DNA of 64,000 bases from Methanofollis sp. W23 (GCF_017875325.1 NZ_JAGGMN010000001.1:1818140-1882139), one strand, 5' to 3'; positions 53,590 through 63,025 are shown, counted from the first letter of the stretch. The notes: generated by a model from the letters alone, not told the origin. Translations and numbers: made by a program.

Positions 53590-53916
53590 ATGGAAAAATA
53601 TTCTCAAAGGTCTCCGGAGTTTTCGGGGACGAAGAACCGCTCGAAGGATATGACTGCGATATACCACGCACAGGACAAAACGGACGGCAGCCCCCGTGAC
53701 CACCTGTGCGCCAACACCGGATCTGCGACGACTGCCACTTCATCCTTGGCCTCCAGGGATATAAAGACGATCGATCTGATCCCGCTCCACCTCATCCCGA
53801 CGGTGGTGGCTTCAGCGGTCAGGTGCCGTGGCAGGGCGCTCGACGAGGTGTATGTGCGACGGAGTGGGAGGCATTCCTACGCGGTGACGGTGATGGCACG
53901 GAGGGGGGAGGCATGA
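53590..53916 (+). CDS. Small protein, first gene of the primase operon
   Basis: 108 residues if it starts at ATG 53590; ATG 53650 would give 88. The C-terminal half looks best conserved: IKTIDLIPLHLIPTVVASAV then ALDEVYVRRSGRHSYAVTVM. The first half is low-complexity. The stop overlaps the next ATG (ATGA), as does the next junction, so the three genes form one coupled operon. Function is unknown. Confidence 0.5.
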   Translation: MEKYSQRSPEFSGTKNRSKDMTAIYHAQDKTDGSPRDHLCANTGSATTATSSLASRDIKTIDLIPLHLIPTVVASAVRCRGRALDEVYVRRSGRHSYAVTVMARRGEA

Positions 53917-54257
53917 ACGGTATGAACGGGAGACTCTGTCCTGGCGCCGATGGCGGGCTCCACCTCTTCCTTGGCGATCGGCATTTTCTGGTCGCGGCCG
54001 AGGACGTGCGGCCCCTCCTCTCTTCAGGGCGCACGGTCCCGGTGACGACGGTCGAGGTGACGAGCGAGGCGGACGGCGACATGAGCGGGCAGGTGATGAT
54101 CGTGGGGCACGCGGCGATGAACGTGTTTGAACGTGCGGTGACGGTCTTCACGGTCGCCGGGCACTTCATCGTGCCGCTGGTGAGCGTGCAGCGGGTTGTC
54201 CGCGGGGAAGCGGCTTCGGCGCCGCTCTTCCCACTGATCCCGGAGGGGTGTCCATGA
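53913..54257 (+). CDS. Beta-rich small protein, second gene of the primase operon
   Basis: 114 residues behind a strong GGAGG-type site. Alternating hydrophobic strands (GGLHLFLGDRHFLVAAEDV; VPVTTVEVTSEADGD; GHFIVPLVSVQRVVRG) suggest a small beta-barrel, perhaps an OB- or AbrB-like fold. I recognise no family. It ends in an ATGA overlap with the primase gene, so it may assist in replication of the same element. Confidence 0.65.
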   Translation: MNGMNGRLCPGADGGLHLFLGDRHFLVAAEDVRPLLSSGRTVPVTTVEVTSEADGDMSGQVMIVGHAAMNVFERAVTVFTVAGHFIVPLVSVQRVVRGEAASAPLFPLIPEGCP

Positions 54258-57034
54258 TCCCCTCGGCCCTCGCCGCCCTCTTCCCTGAGGGCGGCGTCGT
54301 GGAACTCCGTGCCCTTGCCGACCGGTTCACGCACTCCGGCTACTTCGACGACTTTGCGAAGTTGGCGAACGCCGCCGCGGCGCTCGATGCCGATCCCGAG
54401 ATGAAGGGGACGTACGTCACCCTGAACAAGGTCGACCCGGCCCTGCTCGCGAGGCGGGCAAACCGCGTGAAGATGCGGTTGACCAGGAGCGACCCCACCA
54501 CCGCCGACGCCGACATCGTCCGCCGCCGCTGGCTCCCCATAGACCTCGATCCGGTGCGCCCGAGCGGGGTCTCCTCGACCGAGGATGAGCACGAGGCGGC
54601 GCTGGAGCGTGCCGGGGTGATCGCTCGCTGGCTCGCGGGGCAGGGGTTTTCCGATCCGATCAAGGCCGACTCAGGCAACGGCGCCCATCTTTTGTATCGG
54701 ATCGACCTCGCCAACGACGAGGCGGCGACCGCCCTGGTGAAGGCCGTGCTCGTCACCCTTGACGCCCTCTTCTCGGACGAGGTCGTCACCGTCGACACGG
54801 CGAACTACAATGCCGCCAGGATCTGGAAACTCTACGGCACGACCTCGCGCAAGGGCGACCACACCACCGAGCGCCCGCACCGGCGGGCACAGGTCCTCGC
54901 CGTGCCCGAGCACCCTGAAGTCGTCGGCGATGAAGTGCTCATGAAGGTCGCCGCCCTCCTCCCGGTCGACGCCCCGACACCGCCGCCCGCACCGAAGCGG
55001 GGGAAGCCCCTCGACCTCGGCACCTGGCTCCGCGAGCACGGGATCGGCGTCCGCACCGCCAAACCCTGGCAGGGCGGGACGCTCTACGTCCTCGAGGACT
55101 GCCCGTTCAGTAGCGCCCACCATGACGGGGCCTTCGCGGTCCAGTTCCCGTCTGGCGCGATCCATGCCGGGTGCCACCACGCCTCGTGCGGCGGCGGGAC
55201 GCAGCGGTGGCCTGAGTTGCGCGGGAAGTACGAGACAAGGAGGCGGAAGAAGGAGGCTCCACCCCCTCCTCCTCCTCCGCCGGCACCAGATCCCGACCCG
55301 GCGCTCAGGGAGGAGGCGATGGCGGTCCTCGCCGAGGGCGACCCCCTCGGCTTCCTCCTCGACACCTTCGCCCGCGAGCACGTCGGCGACCGCATCGTCG
55401 CCGAGTGCCTGGTGATGTCCCTGGCCTCGCAGTCGGTCGAGAACACGAGTGGGTTGCACGTCTCGGTCTCAGGGAACTCTGGCAAAGGCAAGAGCCACGC
55501 CTGCACCACCATGCTCAAGCAGGTCCCGGCGGCGTATCGTCTTGCAGGCACCGTCTCTGACAAAGCGCTCTACTACAAAACAGACCTGCGGCCAGGGACC
55601 GTCTTCCTCTTCGACGACGTCTCGCTCTCCGACGACCTCCAGGAGGTGCTCAAGGCCGCCACCGCCAACTTCAGAGAAGGGATCGAGCACCAGACCCTCA
55701 CCACCGACCGCAAACTCCAGGTCTGCCGCATCCCAGAGCGCTGCGTCTGGTGGCTTGCCAAGGTCGAGGACTCAGGCGACGACCAGGTGATGAACCGCAT
55801 GCTCACCACCTGGATCGACGACTCGACCGAGCAGGACGAGCGGGTGCTCAGGCACCGGAAACAGAAGGAGGCCGAGGAGGCAGAGAACGAGGACGCCGAA
55901 GACCCGGCCCTCGCCGTCTGCCAGGCGGTCTGGGAGGTCCTCAAGGAGGAGCGCCTCCACGTCTCGATCCCGTACGCCGAGGCCGTGCAGTTCTCCTCGG
56001 CCGCCAACCGCCGGAACCCCGGCATCCTCTTCGACCTCGTCAAGGCCTCGGCATTGCTGCACCGGTTCCAGCGCGAGCCCTACGAGGGCGGGATCCGGGC
56101 AAGTCGCGAGGACTTCGAGACGGCGGCGCGGATCTACGCCGCGATCAACGGCGAGGCCGGGGGGCAGGAGACCAAACTGACGAAGAACGAGTCGGCCGCC
56201 CTCGAGACCGTCGCCACCATGGGCTGGGACGTCTTCACGGTCAGGATGCTCCAGGACGCCCTCGGGCTCTCGTATCACCAGACCCGCCGGATCCTCCACG
56301 GCTACAACAACGGCGGCTCGACCTACTCAGGGCTCCTGGAGAAGTGTCCGGCGGTCGGGTTCGCAGACACTCTCATCTCCGAGGAGGTCGACGGCTCCAT
56401 GGTCAGAAGGCGCGAGCACCAGTTCTCTTTCGACCTCGTGGCCTACCGGCGGTGGACAGGGGGGGCATATGTCTGGCTCGACCCTGACCTGCCAGACGAC
56501 GGCGACGATGACGACGATGGCACATGTGCACCCAGGATGCACCGGGATGGCACCGCAGATGTGCAGGAGAAGAAGACGGAGGAACGGCCCCAGAGTACCT
56601 ATTCTAAAGAGAGGAGAGAGATCTCTCTCTCTCATAGTACTAGATTGCACCAGATCGGGAGCACACACCCCGCCTCTGATCGGTCAGGGTCTGAGGGTAT
56701 GGGTGTGTGCGATCGGGGTGCGGGTGCACGTGACGGGGAAAAACCTGGCGAGAGGTCGGTGATCCACAATCACGGCCATACATCCTCTCCGTTCATCGAC
56801 AATACCAGAGTGCACCCCGGTGCAATCCGGTGCACCAGTGCACGCCCGCCTGTCCTGCTCCCCGGTGTCCTGGACCACCGGGAGTTCACGCGGGTGCGCA
56901 CCGACCTGGGGCGATGCGGTGTCTGCGGCGAGGGCCGGGCGGTCTTTCGCTCGGCCGACGGGCATGTGGTGCTCTGCGAGCGGTGTTATGCCGGACTGGT
57001 GCGGGAGGGGAACACGGGGCGAGGGGTGGGGTGA
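54254..57034 (+). CDS. Primase-helicase-type replication protein of an integrated element
   Basis: 926 residues from ATG 54254. The N-terminus resembles archaeo-eukaryotic primases: acidic pair in LPIDLDP (Asp97, Asp99), GNGAHLLYRIDL with His145, and VDTANYNAARIWKLYG with Asp181. A zinc-binding segment with Cys283, Cys307 and Cys312 follows, then a proline stretch, then a P-loop ATPase (GNSGKGKS 407-414; FLFDDV 451-456) of the helicase kind used by viruses and plasmids. A winged helix lies near 680-720 and a CxxC...CxxC ribbon at the end. The region 770-870 is low-complexity. No integrase is seen beside it. Confidence 0.82.
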   Translation: MIPSALAALFPEGGVVELRALADRFTHSGYFDDFAKLANAAAALDADPEMKGTYVTLNKVDPALLARRANRVKMRLTRSDPTTADADIVRRRWLPIDLDPVRPSGVSSTEDEHEAALERAGVIARWLAGQGFSDPIKADSGNGAHLLYRIDLANDEAATALVKAVLVTLDALFSDEVVTVDTANYNAARIWKLYGTTSRKGDHTTERPHRRAQVLAVPEHPEVVGDEVLMKVAALLPVDAPTPPPAPKRGKPLDLGTWLREHGIGVRTAKPWQGGTLYVLEDCPFSSAHHDGAFAVQFPSGAIHAGCHHASCGGGTQRWPELRGKYETRRRKKEAPPPPPPPPAPDPDPALREEAMAVLAEGDPLGFLLDTFAREHVGDRIVAECLVMSLASQSVENTSGLHVSVSGNSGKGKSHACTTMLKQVPAAYRLAGTVSDKALYYKTDLRPGTVFLFDDVSLSDDLQEVLKAATANFREGIEHQTLTTDRKLQVCRIPERCVWWLAKVEDSGDDQVMNRMLTTWIDDSTEQDERVLRHRKQKEAEEAENEDAEDPALAVCQAVWEVLKEERLHVSIPYAEAVQFSSAANRRNPGILFDLVKASALLHRFQREPYEGGIRASREDFETAARIYAAINGEAGGQETKLTKNESAALETVATMGWDVFTVRMLQDALGLSYHQTRRILHGYNNGGSTYSGLLEKCPAVGFADTLISEEVDGSMVRRREHQFSFDLVAYRRWTGGAYVWLDPDLPDDGDDDDDGTCAPRMHRDGTADVQEKKTEERPQSTYSKERREISLSHSTRLHQIGSTHPASDRSGSEGMGVCDRGAGARDGEKPGERSVIHNHGHTSSPFIDNTRVHPGAIRCTSARPPVLLPGVLDHREFTRVRTDLGRCGVCGEGRAVFRSADGHVVLCERCYAGLVREGNTGRGVG

Positions 57035-57135
57035 GCGGACCCGATCCTGACCGGCGCCCCTCTGACGGCGATTGTATGCAACGACCAGGCAGACACCCTC
57101 GCGCGGGTGCTCTCCCCCATCTCTCCCCGACCGGC

Positions 57136-57585
57136 TCAGGGCTTCCGACAGATCGAGAGGACCACCCTCGCAGACGGCCTGACCAGTGCGCATTTGCTCT
57201 TCCCCTGTGCAGTCTGGTCGATCAATCGGTTCGAGAGCAACCGCGCACAATATCGCGAGGCTGAACTTTCAGAGATCTGCACACGTTGTGCGATATCTGA
57301 GATCGAGGTGGGGCCGAAGTCCTGGATGTCCTGGAGGACCTCCAGCTCCCGGCCCCTGAGCGGCGAGGTGAGGGAGGGGAGATCGATCGCAGAGAGGTGC
57401 CGGCTCACATCTGAATATGAGGTGAACTGAGCGATCAGTGGCGCATGGCTTACGGACGCGACGGTGAGGGCGACCAGGATCTCGCGTGGCCCGCCAGAGA
57501 GATTTACGATGATCGACGCTCCCGGAGTGTCGCGCACCGTGCCTTTGACCGCCTCGATGCATGCAAGGACCATGCCGAAACCCAT
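57136..57585 (-). pseudogene. Truncated CARF-HTH regulator, Csa3-like
   Basis: 149 residues. SIIVNLSGGPREILVALTVAS is the ligand loop seen in CARF domains of Csa3-type regulators (shown here as 21 residues minus the first Ser for IIVNLSGG...TVAS). A helix-turn-helix follows (LEVLQDIQDFGPTSISDIAQ, then ISESSASRYCARLL). A full Csa3 has about 70 more residues at the N-terminus; in this frame a TAG lies a few codons before the ATG. It is therefore probably a remnant, or a minimal HTH with half a CARF domain. It is the only gene in the window that hints at CRISPR control. Confidence 0.55.
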
Positions 57586-57727
57586 CTCCGCCAGTGTCTG
57601 TCTGCACCGCTATCTGCATGGAGATGAGCAGGGACTCGTTGCAGATTGCAGAGGGGCGAGGGCGAAGGGGCCATATCTTTCAATTCGATACCATCAGAGG
57701 TGATGATTATGGCGACCATCTCGATGA

Positions 57728-57738
57728 ATTTATATTAC
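57728..57738 (+). promoter_or_regulatory. TATA box for the 62-residue membrane protein
   Basis: AATTTATATTA about 26 bases before ATG 57759, giving a leaderless transcript. Confidence 0.45.
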
Positions 57739-57758
57739 CGTGCGAGTCATCTCCAATC

Positions 57759-57947
57759 ATGATCGATGAAAAGACGTCAAGTGTGGTCTTGATCTGCATT
57801 GTCGCCATCGTGGCTTTCTTCGACCTTGGGGGAGTCCTCCCCGCGGGGATCACCCTCATCGTCGGGAGCCTCGTAGGTGTGCTCCTCCTGATGATCGGCG
57901 TGCTCCTCCTCGGAGAGATCCGGGACGAGATTGTAGCCAGAGAGTGA
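57759..57947 (+). CDS. Small membrane protein, two helices
   Basis: 62 residues: a short charged start (MIDEKTSS), then VVLICIVAIVAFFDLGGVLP and ITLIVGSLVGVLLLMIGVLL as two membrane helices, and an acidic-basic tail (GEIRDEIVARE). Function unknown. TATA spacing supports expression. It is divergent from the truncated CARF-HTH gene. Confidence 0.6.
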   Translation: MIDEKTSSVVLICIVAIVAFFDLGGVLPAGITLIVGSLVGVLLLMIGVLLLGEIRDEIVARE

Positions 57948-58140
57948 GTCATGCCCTCGACCCCTGCGGTATGGTCGCAGTTGACGAGATAACCCAGGAG
58001 AGACTGAAGCCTGGAATATGTCAGCATCACCAAGTCCATGTCGAAATCGCCGCCAACACGAGAACTTCACACAGATCAAAACCCTCTCCGTCCCTTGCCC
58101 CGACCGGCACCCCCTTCCAACCAGAAAAGAATGAAACCTC

Positions 58141-58281
58141 ATGGACCTTGTTCTCATATTCGGGCTGATGTTCATCGTATGCCTTCTCGCCGGGGCCGAA
58201 CACGGCATACTCCTCAAGATCCTCTTCGCCCTCTGGATCGTGCTCACGCTGATCATCTCCCTCCTCTTCTGCCCGTTCTGA
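58141..58281 (+). CDS. Possible tiny membrane protein
   Basis: 46 residues: MDLVLIFGLMFIVCLLAGAE, then HGILLKILFALWIVLTLIIS and a short end LLFCPF. Two hydrophobic helices are strongly suggested. There is no clear ribosome-binding site or TATA box. It may be part of the same tiny-protein group as 57759. Confidence 0.35.
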   Translation: MDLVLIFGLMFIVCLLAGAEHGILLKILFALWIVLTLIISLLFCPF

Positions 58282-58889
58282 GAGGAAAAAGCGCGCGCGA
58301 CGAAGAAAGGGAAACGAACCAGAGAGACAACCGCGATCAGGACGGTGCCAGGCAGGAGCGCCGTCCTGACGAGGAGAGCGCGAGAAGAAAAAACAGCGGA
58401 GATCTGACCCACCCCGGCGCCATATCCCAACATATATAATAGCACACAGAAACAAGTGGTCAATTGTGGGGCGTGATGCCCCCGCATATCACTCATGAAG
58501 GAGGTGGGACACGAACGCAAAAAGTGCGGACAGAGAAGAGACGTACGATTTTCGTTTTCAAATCTCCAGAGCAACCATCAATCAATGGGTGTTCCATGCA
58601 CCGCCCGATAATGCCATTTCGTCGGGATGCCGACATCACCGGTGCAATTGGAGAGGGGCAATACTCCAATCCTCACCTCTCCAATGTCGGTTTTTTTTGT
58701 ATCCAGAAGATCAGAGAGCGTCCCGATCTGATGAAGGGCATCCAATGTAGATCGACCGCCTGCCACTCTTCGAGCATCCCGAAACTCTCCGGGGTTGAAG
58801 ATCTCCTCGAACCGAAGTGCTCTCTTCCAGAAATTCTACACGCGATCCTCGACCAAGGGACTTGCCATTCGAAGACCTCAGAGTCTTCT

Positions 58890-60140
58890 CAACGGCTCGA
58901 AAATCATAGATTTTCGGTTCTGTAGAAAACCCTTAGGATGTCTCTTTCTGGCGGGGGCGTGCCACTCGAAATCATCCGGCTTTCTCGACTGCTCGAAGAT
59001 CAGAGATCTTCTCAAGTTCGCTCCGCTCACACTCCTTCACACGATAGGTCGAGAACTGCAGTCCCCTTGTTATCTCCGTCCATCCTGCCTTCCCACTCCT
59101 ATCCTCCTCTCGGTCGTACCCATACTGGGTGAGGGTTTCTACAGAGCCGATTTTCTCGACTCTGTCCAGTCGTCCCCCTGACCCCCCCGTCGATGAAGAG
59201 TGGCGGAGGAGTGTGTCCTGTCTTCCTGATCTCAACTCCACCTTCCCGTCCCCATCGCCATCCCGGGGGTCCGGGCGGCACGCGCCCCAGGTCAAAGGGG
59301 TAGGAAGGCGGGTGACACACGTCTCACCGATACACGGAGGATAGAAAACTTTCCCGCAATCTCGCGCCGGGGGCGCTGCCCCCGGACCCCCACGGACGAG
59401 GATAGCCAGGGGGCGGCGATGAAACCAGACCGTTCAAAGGTCCTGTCGCGAGGATTGGGGTCCCGCCCACACGCCGTAGCGCACCTCAGAACCAAAGGTT
59501 CATGCCCGATTCTACAGAGCCGGGATCTCCTCATTGGCATCCATCGCCTCAATCGATGAGGAGGAGGGCAGGAGCGTGTGGGGATGACCCCTTCTGATAA
59601 GAATACCAGGAGCCGAAGGTCCCTGGGCCGCGTCGGGTCCATGGTGCCGTCCACTCATCTTTTGAAACGCATACCCCCGCACTCAAAGACTTCGTCGTCT
59701 TATCTTCACTCCACGCACACTTCAAAGATCAGAGATTTTCTTGAACTCACTCTCGTTCGTTTCCCCCTGACCCCAGATGAAGAAGAGGGCCGGGAAGGCA
59801 CAATCAATGATCATCCTCTGCCTATCCTCGTGCGGAGGGGCCGGGAGGCCGCACGCCCCCTGCCAGAGATAACCGTCCGGCTTTGTAGAGCCCCTCACTT
59901 CCTCTCGGTGTAAGGGCGACTCAATCGCCTTCCCACACAATCACGCCGGGGGCGCGTGCCGCCCGGACCCCCGGGATGAAGAGTGAGCCGGGAAGGCATA
60001 TGCAAAATCCATGAAGAGGGAGTGCCGTCCTCGACCTATCTATCGTGGGGCGGAGGGGCCGGGGGGCGGCGAGTCCCCCGCATAAGAGATCCAATCAAGA
60101 GAACTTCTACAGAGCCGAAAAATCACAGATTTTTTTTCCA
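58890..60140. repeat. Repeat-rich gap with two repeat families
   Basis: Nothing in 58282-60157 (1.9 kb) is a convincing gene. The TTCTACAGAGCC motif or its complement occurs near 58917, 59138, 59509, 59881 and 60105. Small palindromes of the form GAAAATCATAGATTTTC, GAAGATCAGAGATCTTC and AAAAATCACAGATTTTT occur near 58899, 58995 and 60117. GC-rich cores lie near 59260, 59370, 59840, 59950 and 60050. Confidence 0.6.
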
Positions 60141-60157
60141 CTGAGGAGGCGCCCCCG

Positions 60158-61675
60158 TCATGCCCCCTTGCCGACCTCCCGGCGCACACCGGCCCGCCCC
60201 TCCCCACCGCCTCCCTCCTCGGGATCGAGCAAAGTCGCCCGGACCGCCGCCGCAAGGTCGTCGGTCGTCAGGAGGAGGAGCGAGTCGCCGGCCTCGATGA
60301 CCGTGCCCCCGCTCGGGACAAACCGGTCGGCACCCTTCTGGATGAGGATGATGAGCGCCCCCTTCGGCAACCCGAGGTCGACGACCTGCCTGCCCACCGA
60401 CGCCGCCCCGGAAGGGATGACCAGGTCGAGAAAAGCGCTCCGGGCGTCGGGGTCGGCCTCGAGCTCGTGGGAGAGCCGGTGTGTCCCCCCCACCGGGGCC
60501 GCAAGCCCCAGCCACCTTGCGACCGAGGGGATCGACGTCCCATGCACCAGCGCCGAGACCAGGACGATGAAGAAGACCATGTTGAAGATCGTCTCCGCAC
60601 CAGGCACCCCGGCCACGAGAGGATAGGTCGCAAGGATGATCGGCACCGCTCCACGCAGCCCGACCCAGGAGACCAGGGCCTTCTCGCGCACCGGCATCTT
60701 CCAGGGGAGAAGGGTGACCATGACCGCAAGCGGGCGGGCGACCAGGAGCAGGAAGAGGGCGGTGAGCATCCCCGGCACCGCCGCCGCGATGAGCGCCGAA
60801 GGGAAGACGAGGAGCCCCAGCGCAAGGAACATCAGGATCTGCATGAGCCAGGCGATCCCGTCATGGAACCTGATCAGACTCTTCTTGTATACAATGTCGT
60901 TGTTGCCCACGACCAGTCCGGCGATATAGACCGCAATAAACCCGTTGCCCCCGAGGAGAGAGGTCAGCCCATAGGTCATCGGGACCATCGTGAAGGTGAA
61001 CACCGGGTACAGTCCTTCAGATTCGAGTTTCAGGCGGTTGATAAGATAGACGACGACCATCCCCAGGCCATACCCCATGAGCCCCCCGACCGCCATCTGC
61101 TGCACAAACATCGGGACGAGTGAGAAGATCGAGGCGCCGGGAGTGAGGATCAAGGAGATGACCCCGGTGGTCAGGAGGACCGCCATGGGGTCGTTGCTCC
61201 CAGACTCGAACTCAAGCAAGGGCCGCAGGTGCCCTTTCAGGCGCGCCCGCGCCATCCGCAGGACCGAGAAGACCGCCGCCGCATCGGTGGAGGAGACGAC
61301 CGCCCCGAGGAGGAGGGCGGTCAGGGGCGGGAACCCCAGGACCAGGACCGCAAACCCGCCGAGGAGCAGGGCGGTCAGGACGACGCCGACGGTCGAGAGG
61401 GCGATCCCCTGCCAGAGGACAGGCCTGACCTCCTCCCACCTGGTGTCGAACCCCCCAGAGAAGAGGATGTAGGCGAGGGCGACGATCCCGACAGTCTGCG
61501 CAAGCCCCGGGTCGTCGAAGGGGATCCCCCCAGGACCTTCCGAGCCCGCGAGCATCCCGACGGCAAGGAAGATGAGGAGGGCCGGGACGCCGAGGCGTTC
61601 TGCAAATTTGTTGGCGATGATACTGATGAGAAAGAGCACCGCAATACCGACAAGGACAAGTTCGAGACTGAGCAC
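60158..61675 (-). CDS. Cation/proton antiporter (CPA1, NhaP2/CvrA-like) with TrkA-C domain
   Basis: 505 residues from a GTG start. About 12 membrane helices cover residues 1-385. Antiporter hallmarks are ILFSGGFDTRWEE, VVSSTDAAAVFSVL, EFESGSNDPMAVLL (the ND motif of CPA1) and SWVGLRGAVPIILA. The C-terminal 410-490 is a TrkA-C ligand domain. It exchanges potassium or sodium for protons. No neighbour shares its strand closely; Orc1/Cdc6 lies 56 bases upstream in the same direction. Confidence 0.93.
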   Translation of the reverse strand: MLSLELVLVGIAVLFLISIIANKFAERLGVPALLIFLAVGMLAGSEGPGGIPFDDPGLAQTVGIVALAYILFSGGFDTRWEEVRPVLWQGIALSTVGVVLTALLLGGFAVLVLGFPPLTALLLGAVVSSTDAAAVFSVLRMARARLKGHLRPLLEFESGSNDPMAVLLTTGVISLILTPGASIFSLVPMFVQQMAVGGLMGYGLGMVVVYLINRLKLESEGLYPVFTFTMVPMTYGLTSLLGGNGFIAVYIAGLVVGNNDIVYKKSLIRFHDGIAWLMQILMFLALGLLVFPSALIAAAVPGMLTALFLLLVARPLAVMVTLLPWKMPVREKALVSWVGLRGAVPIILATYPLVAGVPGAETIFNMVFFIVLVSALVHGTSIPSVARWLGLAAPVGGTHRLSHELEADPDARSAFLDLVIPSGAASVGRQVVDLGLPKGALIILIQKGADRFVPSGGTVIEAGDSLLLLTTDDLAAAVRATLLDPEEGGGGEGRAGVRREVGKGA

Positions 61676-61731
61676 GATATCTGGGTATGCATCGGGCCGG
61701 GTGGACGATAATGGTGCCGAGCGCCCGGAGG

Positions 61732-62904
61732 CTATCTCCTCTCGGGCTCAGCGACCCCCCTCGGCATGGGCAGTGTGGGCGACCTGACAGATGCCTCGGC
61801 CACCCCGTCGGCGACCACGATCTCTCGCGTCCACCCCCGGCCCTTCTGTCGCCGCCGCGTCCAGACCAGTCCGGCCTCCTCAAGCCGGCGCACCCGTTCG
61901 TAAAAGGTCGAGTAACTCATCGGCACGAGCGCCGTGACCGCCCTATAGACCAGTCCCGAGGTCGTCTCATCTCCCTCGGCCGCCATCCTGACGAGCACCG
62001 AGAGCACCGTCCGGTCGGCGGCAAGGAGGCCCCCCACCGCCCCGGCAAGCCCCAGACGTACCGAGCGCCCGGCCGCCGCCGTCACGTCTTCGGGCACCAC
62101 CTCCGAGCGTCCGGCACGCTCGGCACGATACACCGCCTCTTTCACAAGACGCAACCCCGCCCGCAGGTCGCCGTGCCGCACCGTCTGCGCCGCCGCGACG
62201 TCGAGGACCGCCGGCGCCACCACCCCGGGGTACACCCCGACCCGCACGCGGTCGGCAAGGATCCCCCGCACCTCCTCCTCGGTGTAGGGGGGGAAGAAGA
62301 TCGTGCGGGCCTGGAGACTCGAACAGGCCGAGGGGGTGAGGGCGGTGGCGGCGAGCCCAGGGTCCATCGAGGCGTCGGTCATCACCACCCCGGTCCGTGC
62401 GCCAGGGCATGACTCGTGGAGGCGGAGGATGGAGAGGAGGACGTCGTTGAGCACTCCCTGCGGGGCGAGAAAAGAGGCGTCGTCGAGACAGACGACAAGG
62501 ACTTCGCCCCGGCGGGCCAGGGCGTGCCCGATCCCGCTGAGGACCTGCGGGCTGGAGAGCCCGTGGGCAGGGGGCGGGTGGCCGAAGAGGGCGAGATAGA
62601 TCCTGGAAAAGACTGCATAGGCCGTCTGTTCTGTCCGGCAGGAGACGAGCACCGGGACCACCCGCGTCGTCGCCTCCCGCACCTGGGCGAAGAGGAGGCG
62701 GACCGCCGTGGTCTTGCCGGTGCCGGGCGGGCCCTGGAGGATGGTGTTCAATGGGCGGGCGCCGTGGAGGGTGGGGCGGAGGGCGAAGGCGAGCTCCTCG
62801 ATCTGGGTGTCGCGGTGGTTGAAGATCTCGGGGAGGTGGTCGGGTTCGAAGAGGTCGGGGTCGCGAAAGAGCGTCTCGTCGGCGACGCGAAGATATGAGG
62901 TCAT
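61732..62904 (-). CDS. cdc6: Orc1/Cdc6 family replication initiator paralogue
   Basis: 390 residues. AAA+ domain with Walker A GPPGTGKT (58-65) and sensor region, then the C-terminal winged helix (VPMSYSTFYERVRRLEEAGL). The family starts origin firing and loads MCM. Walker B reads VVCLDDAS, with Asp142 where the family has Glu, so ATP hydrolysis may be weak. It is divergent from the HEAT-repeat gene, with 142 bases between. I see no clear origin-recognition-box sequence there. Confidence 0.9.
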   Translation of the reverse strand: MTSYLRVADETLFRDPDLFEPDHLPEIFNHRDTQIEELAFALRPTLHGARPLNTILQGPPGTGKTTAVRLLFAQVREATTRVVPVLVSCRTEQTAYAVFSRIYLALFGHPPPAHGLSSPQVLSGIGHALARRGEVLVVCLDDASFLAPQGVLNDVLLSILRLHESCPGARTGVVMTDASMDPGLAATALTPSACSSLQARTIFFPPYTEEEVRGILADRVRVGVYPGVVAPAVLDVAAAQTVRHGDLRAGLRLVKEAVYRAERAGRSEVVPEDVTAAAGRSVRLGLAGAVGGLLAADRTVLSVLVRMAAEGDETTSGLVYRAVTALVPMSYSTFYERVRRLEEAGLVWTRRRQKGRGWTREIVVADGVAEASVRSPTLPMPRGVAEPERR

Positions 62905-63025
62905 GGAGGAGGGGTGGCCGCCGGGGTATATAGGGGTGTGGCGTGTGGGCGGGGCGAAAGTGGGAAGTGGTGGCGAGAGGGCCTGTACGAACTATGAGTG
63001 AATACCCCTCTGATCAAAATAAAAA

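Noticed and set aside
57777-58574. 265-residue minus-strand frame
   Set aside because: It lies opposite the two small hydrophobic proteins and has no coherent domain; the hydrophobic plus-strand products with TATA spacing are better supported.
58464-58925. 153-residue open frame
   Set aside because: No family pattern, mixed composition, ends within a repeat motif; no promoter or ribosome-binding site.
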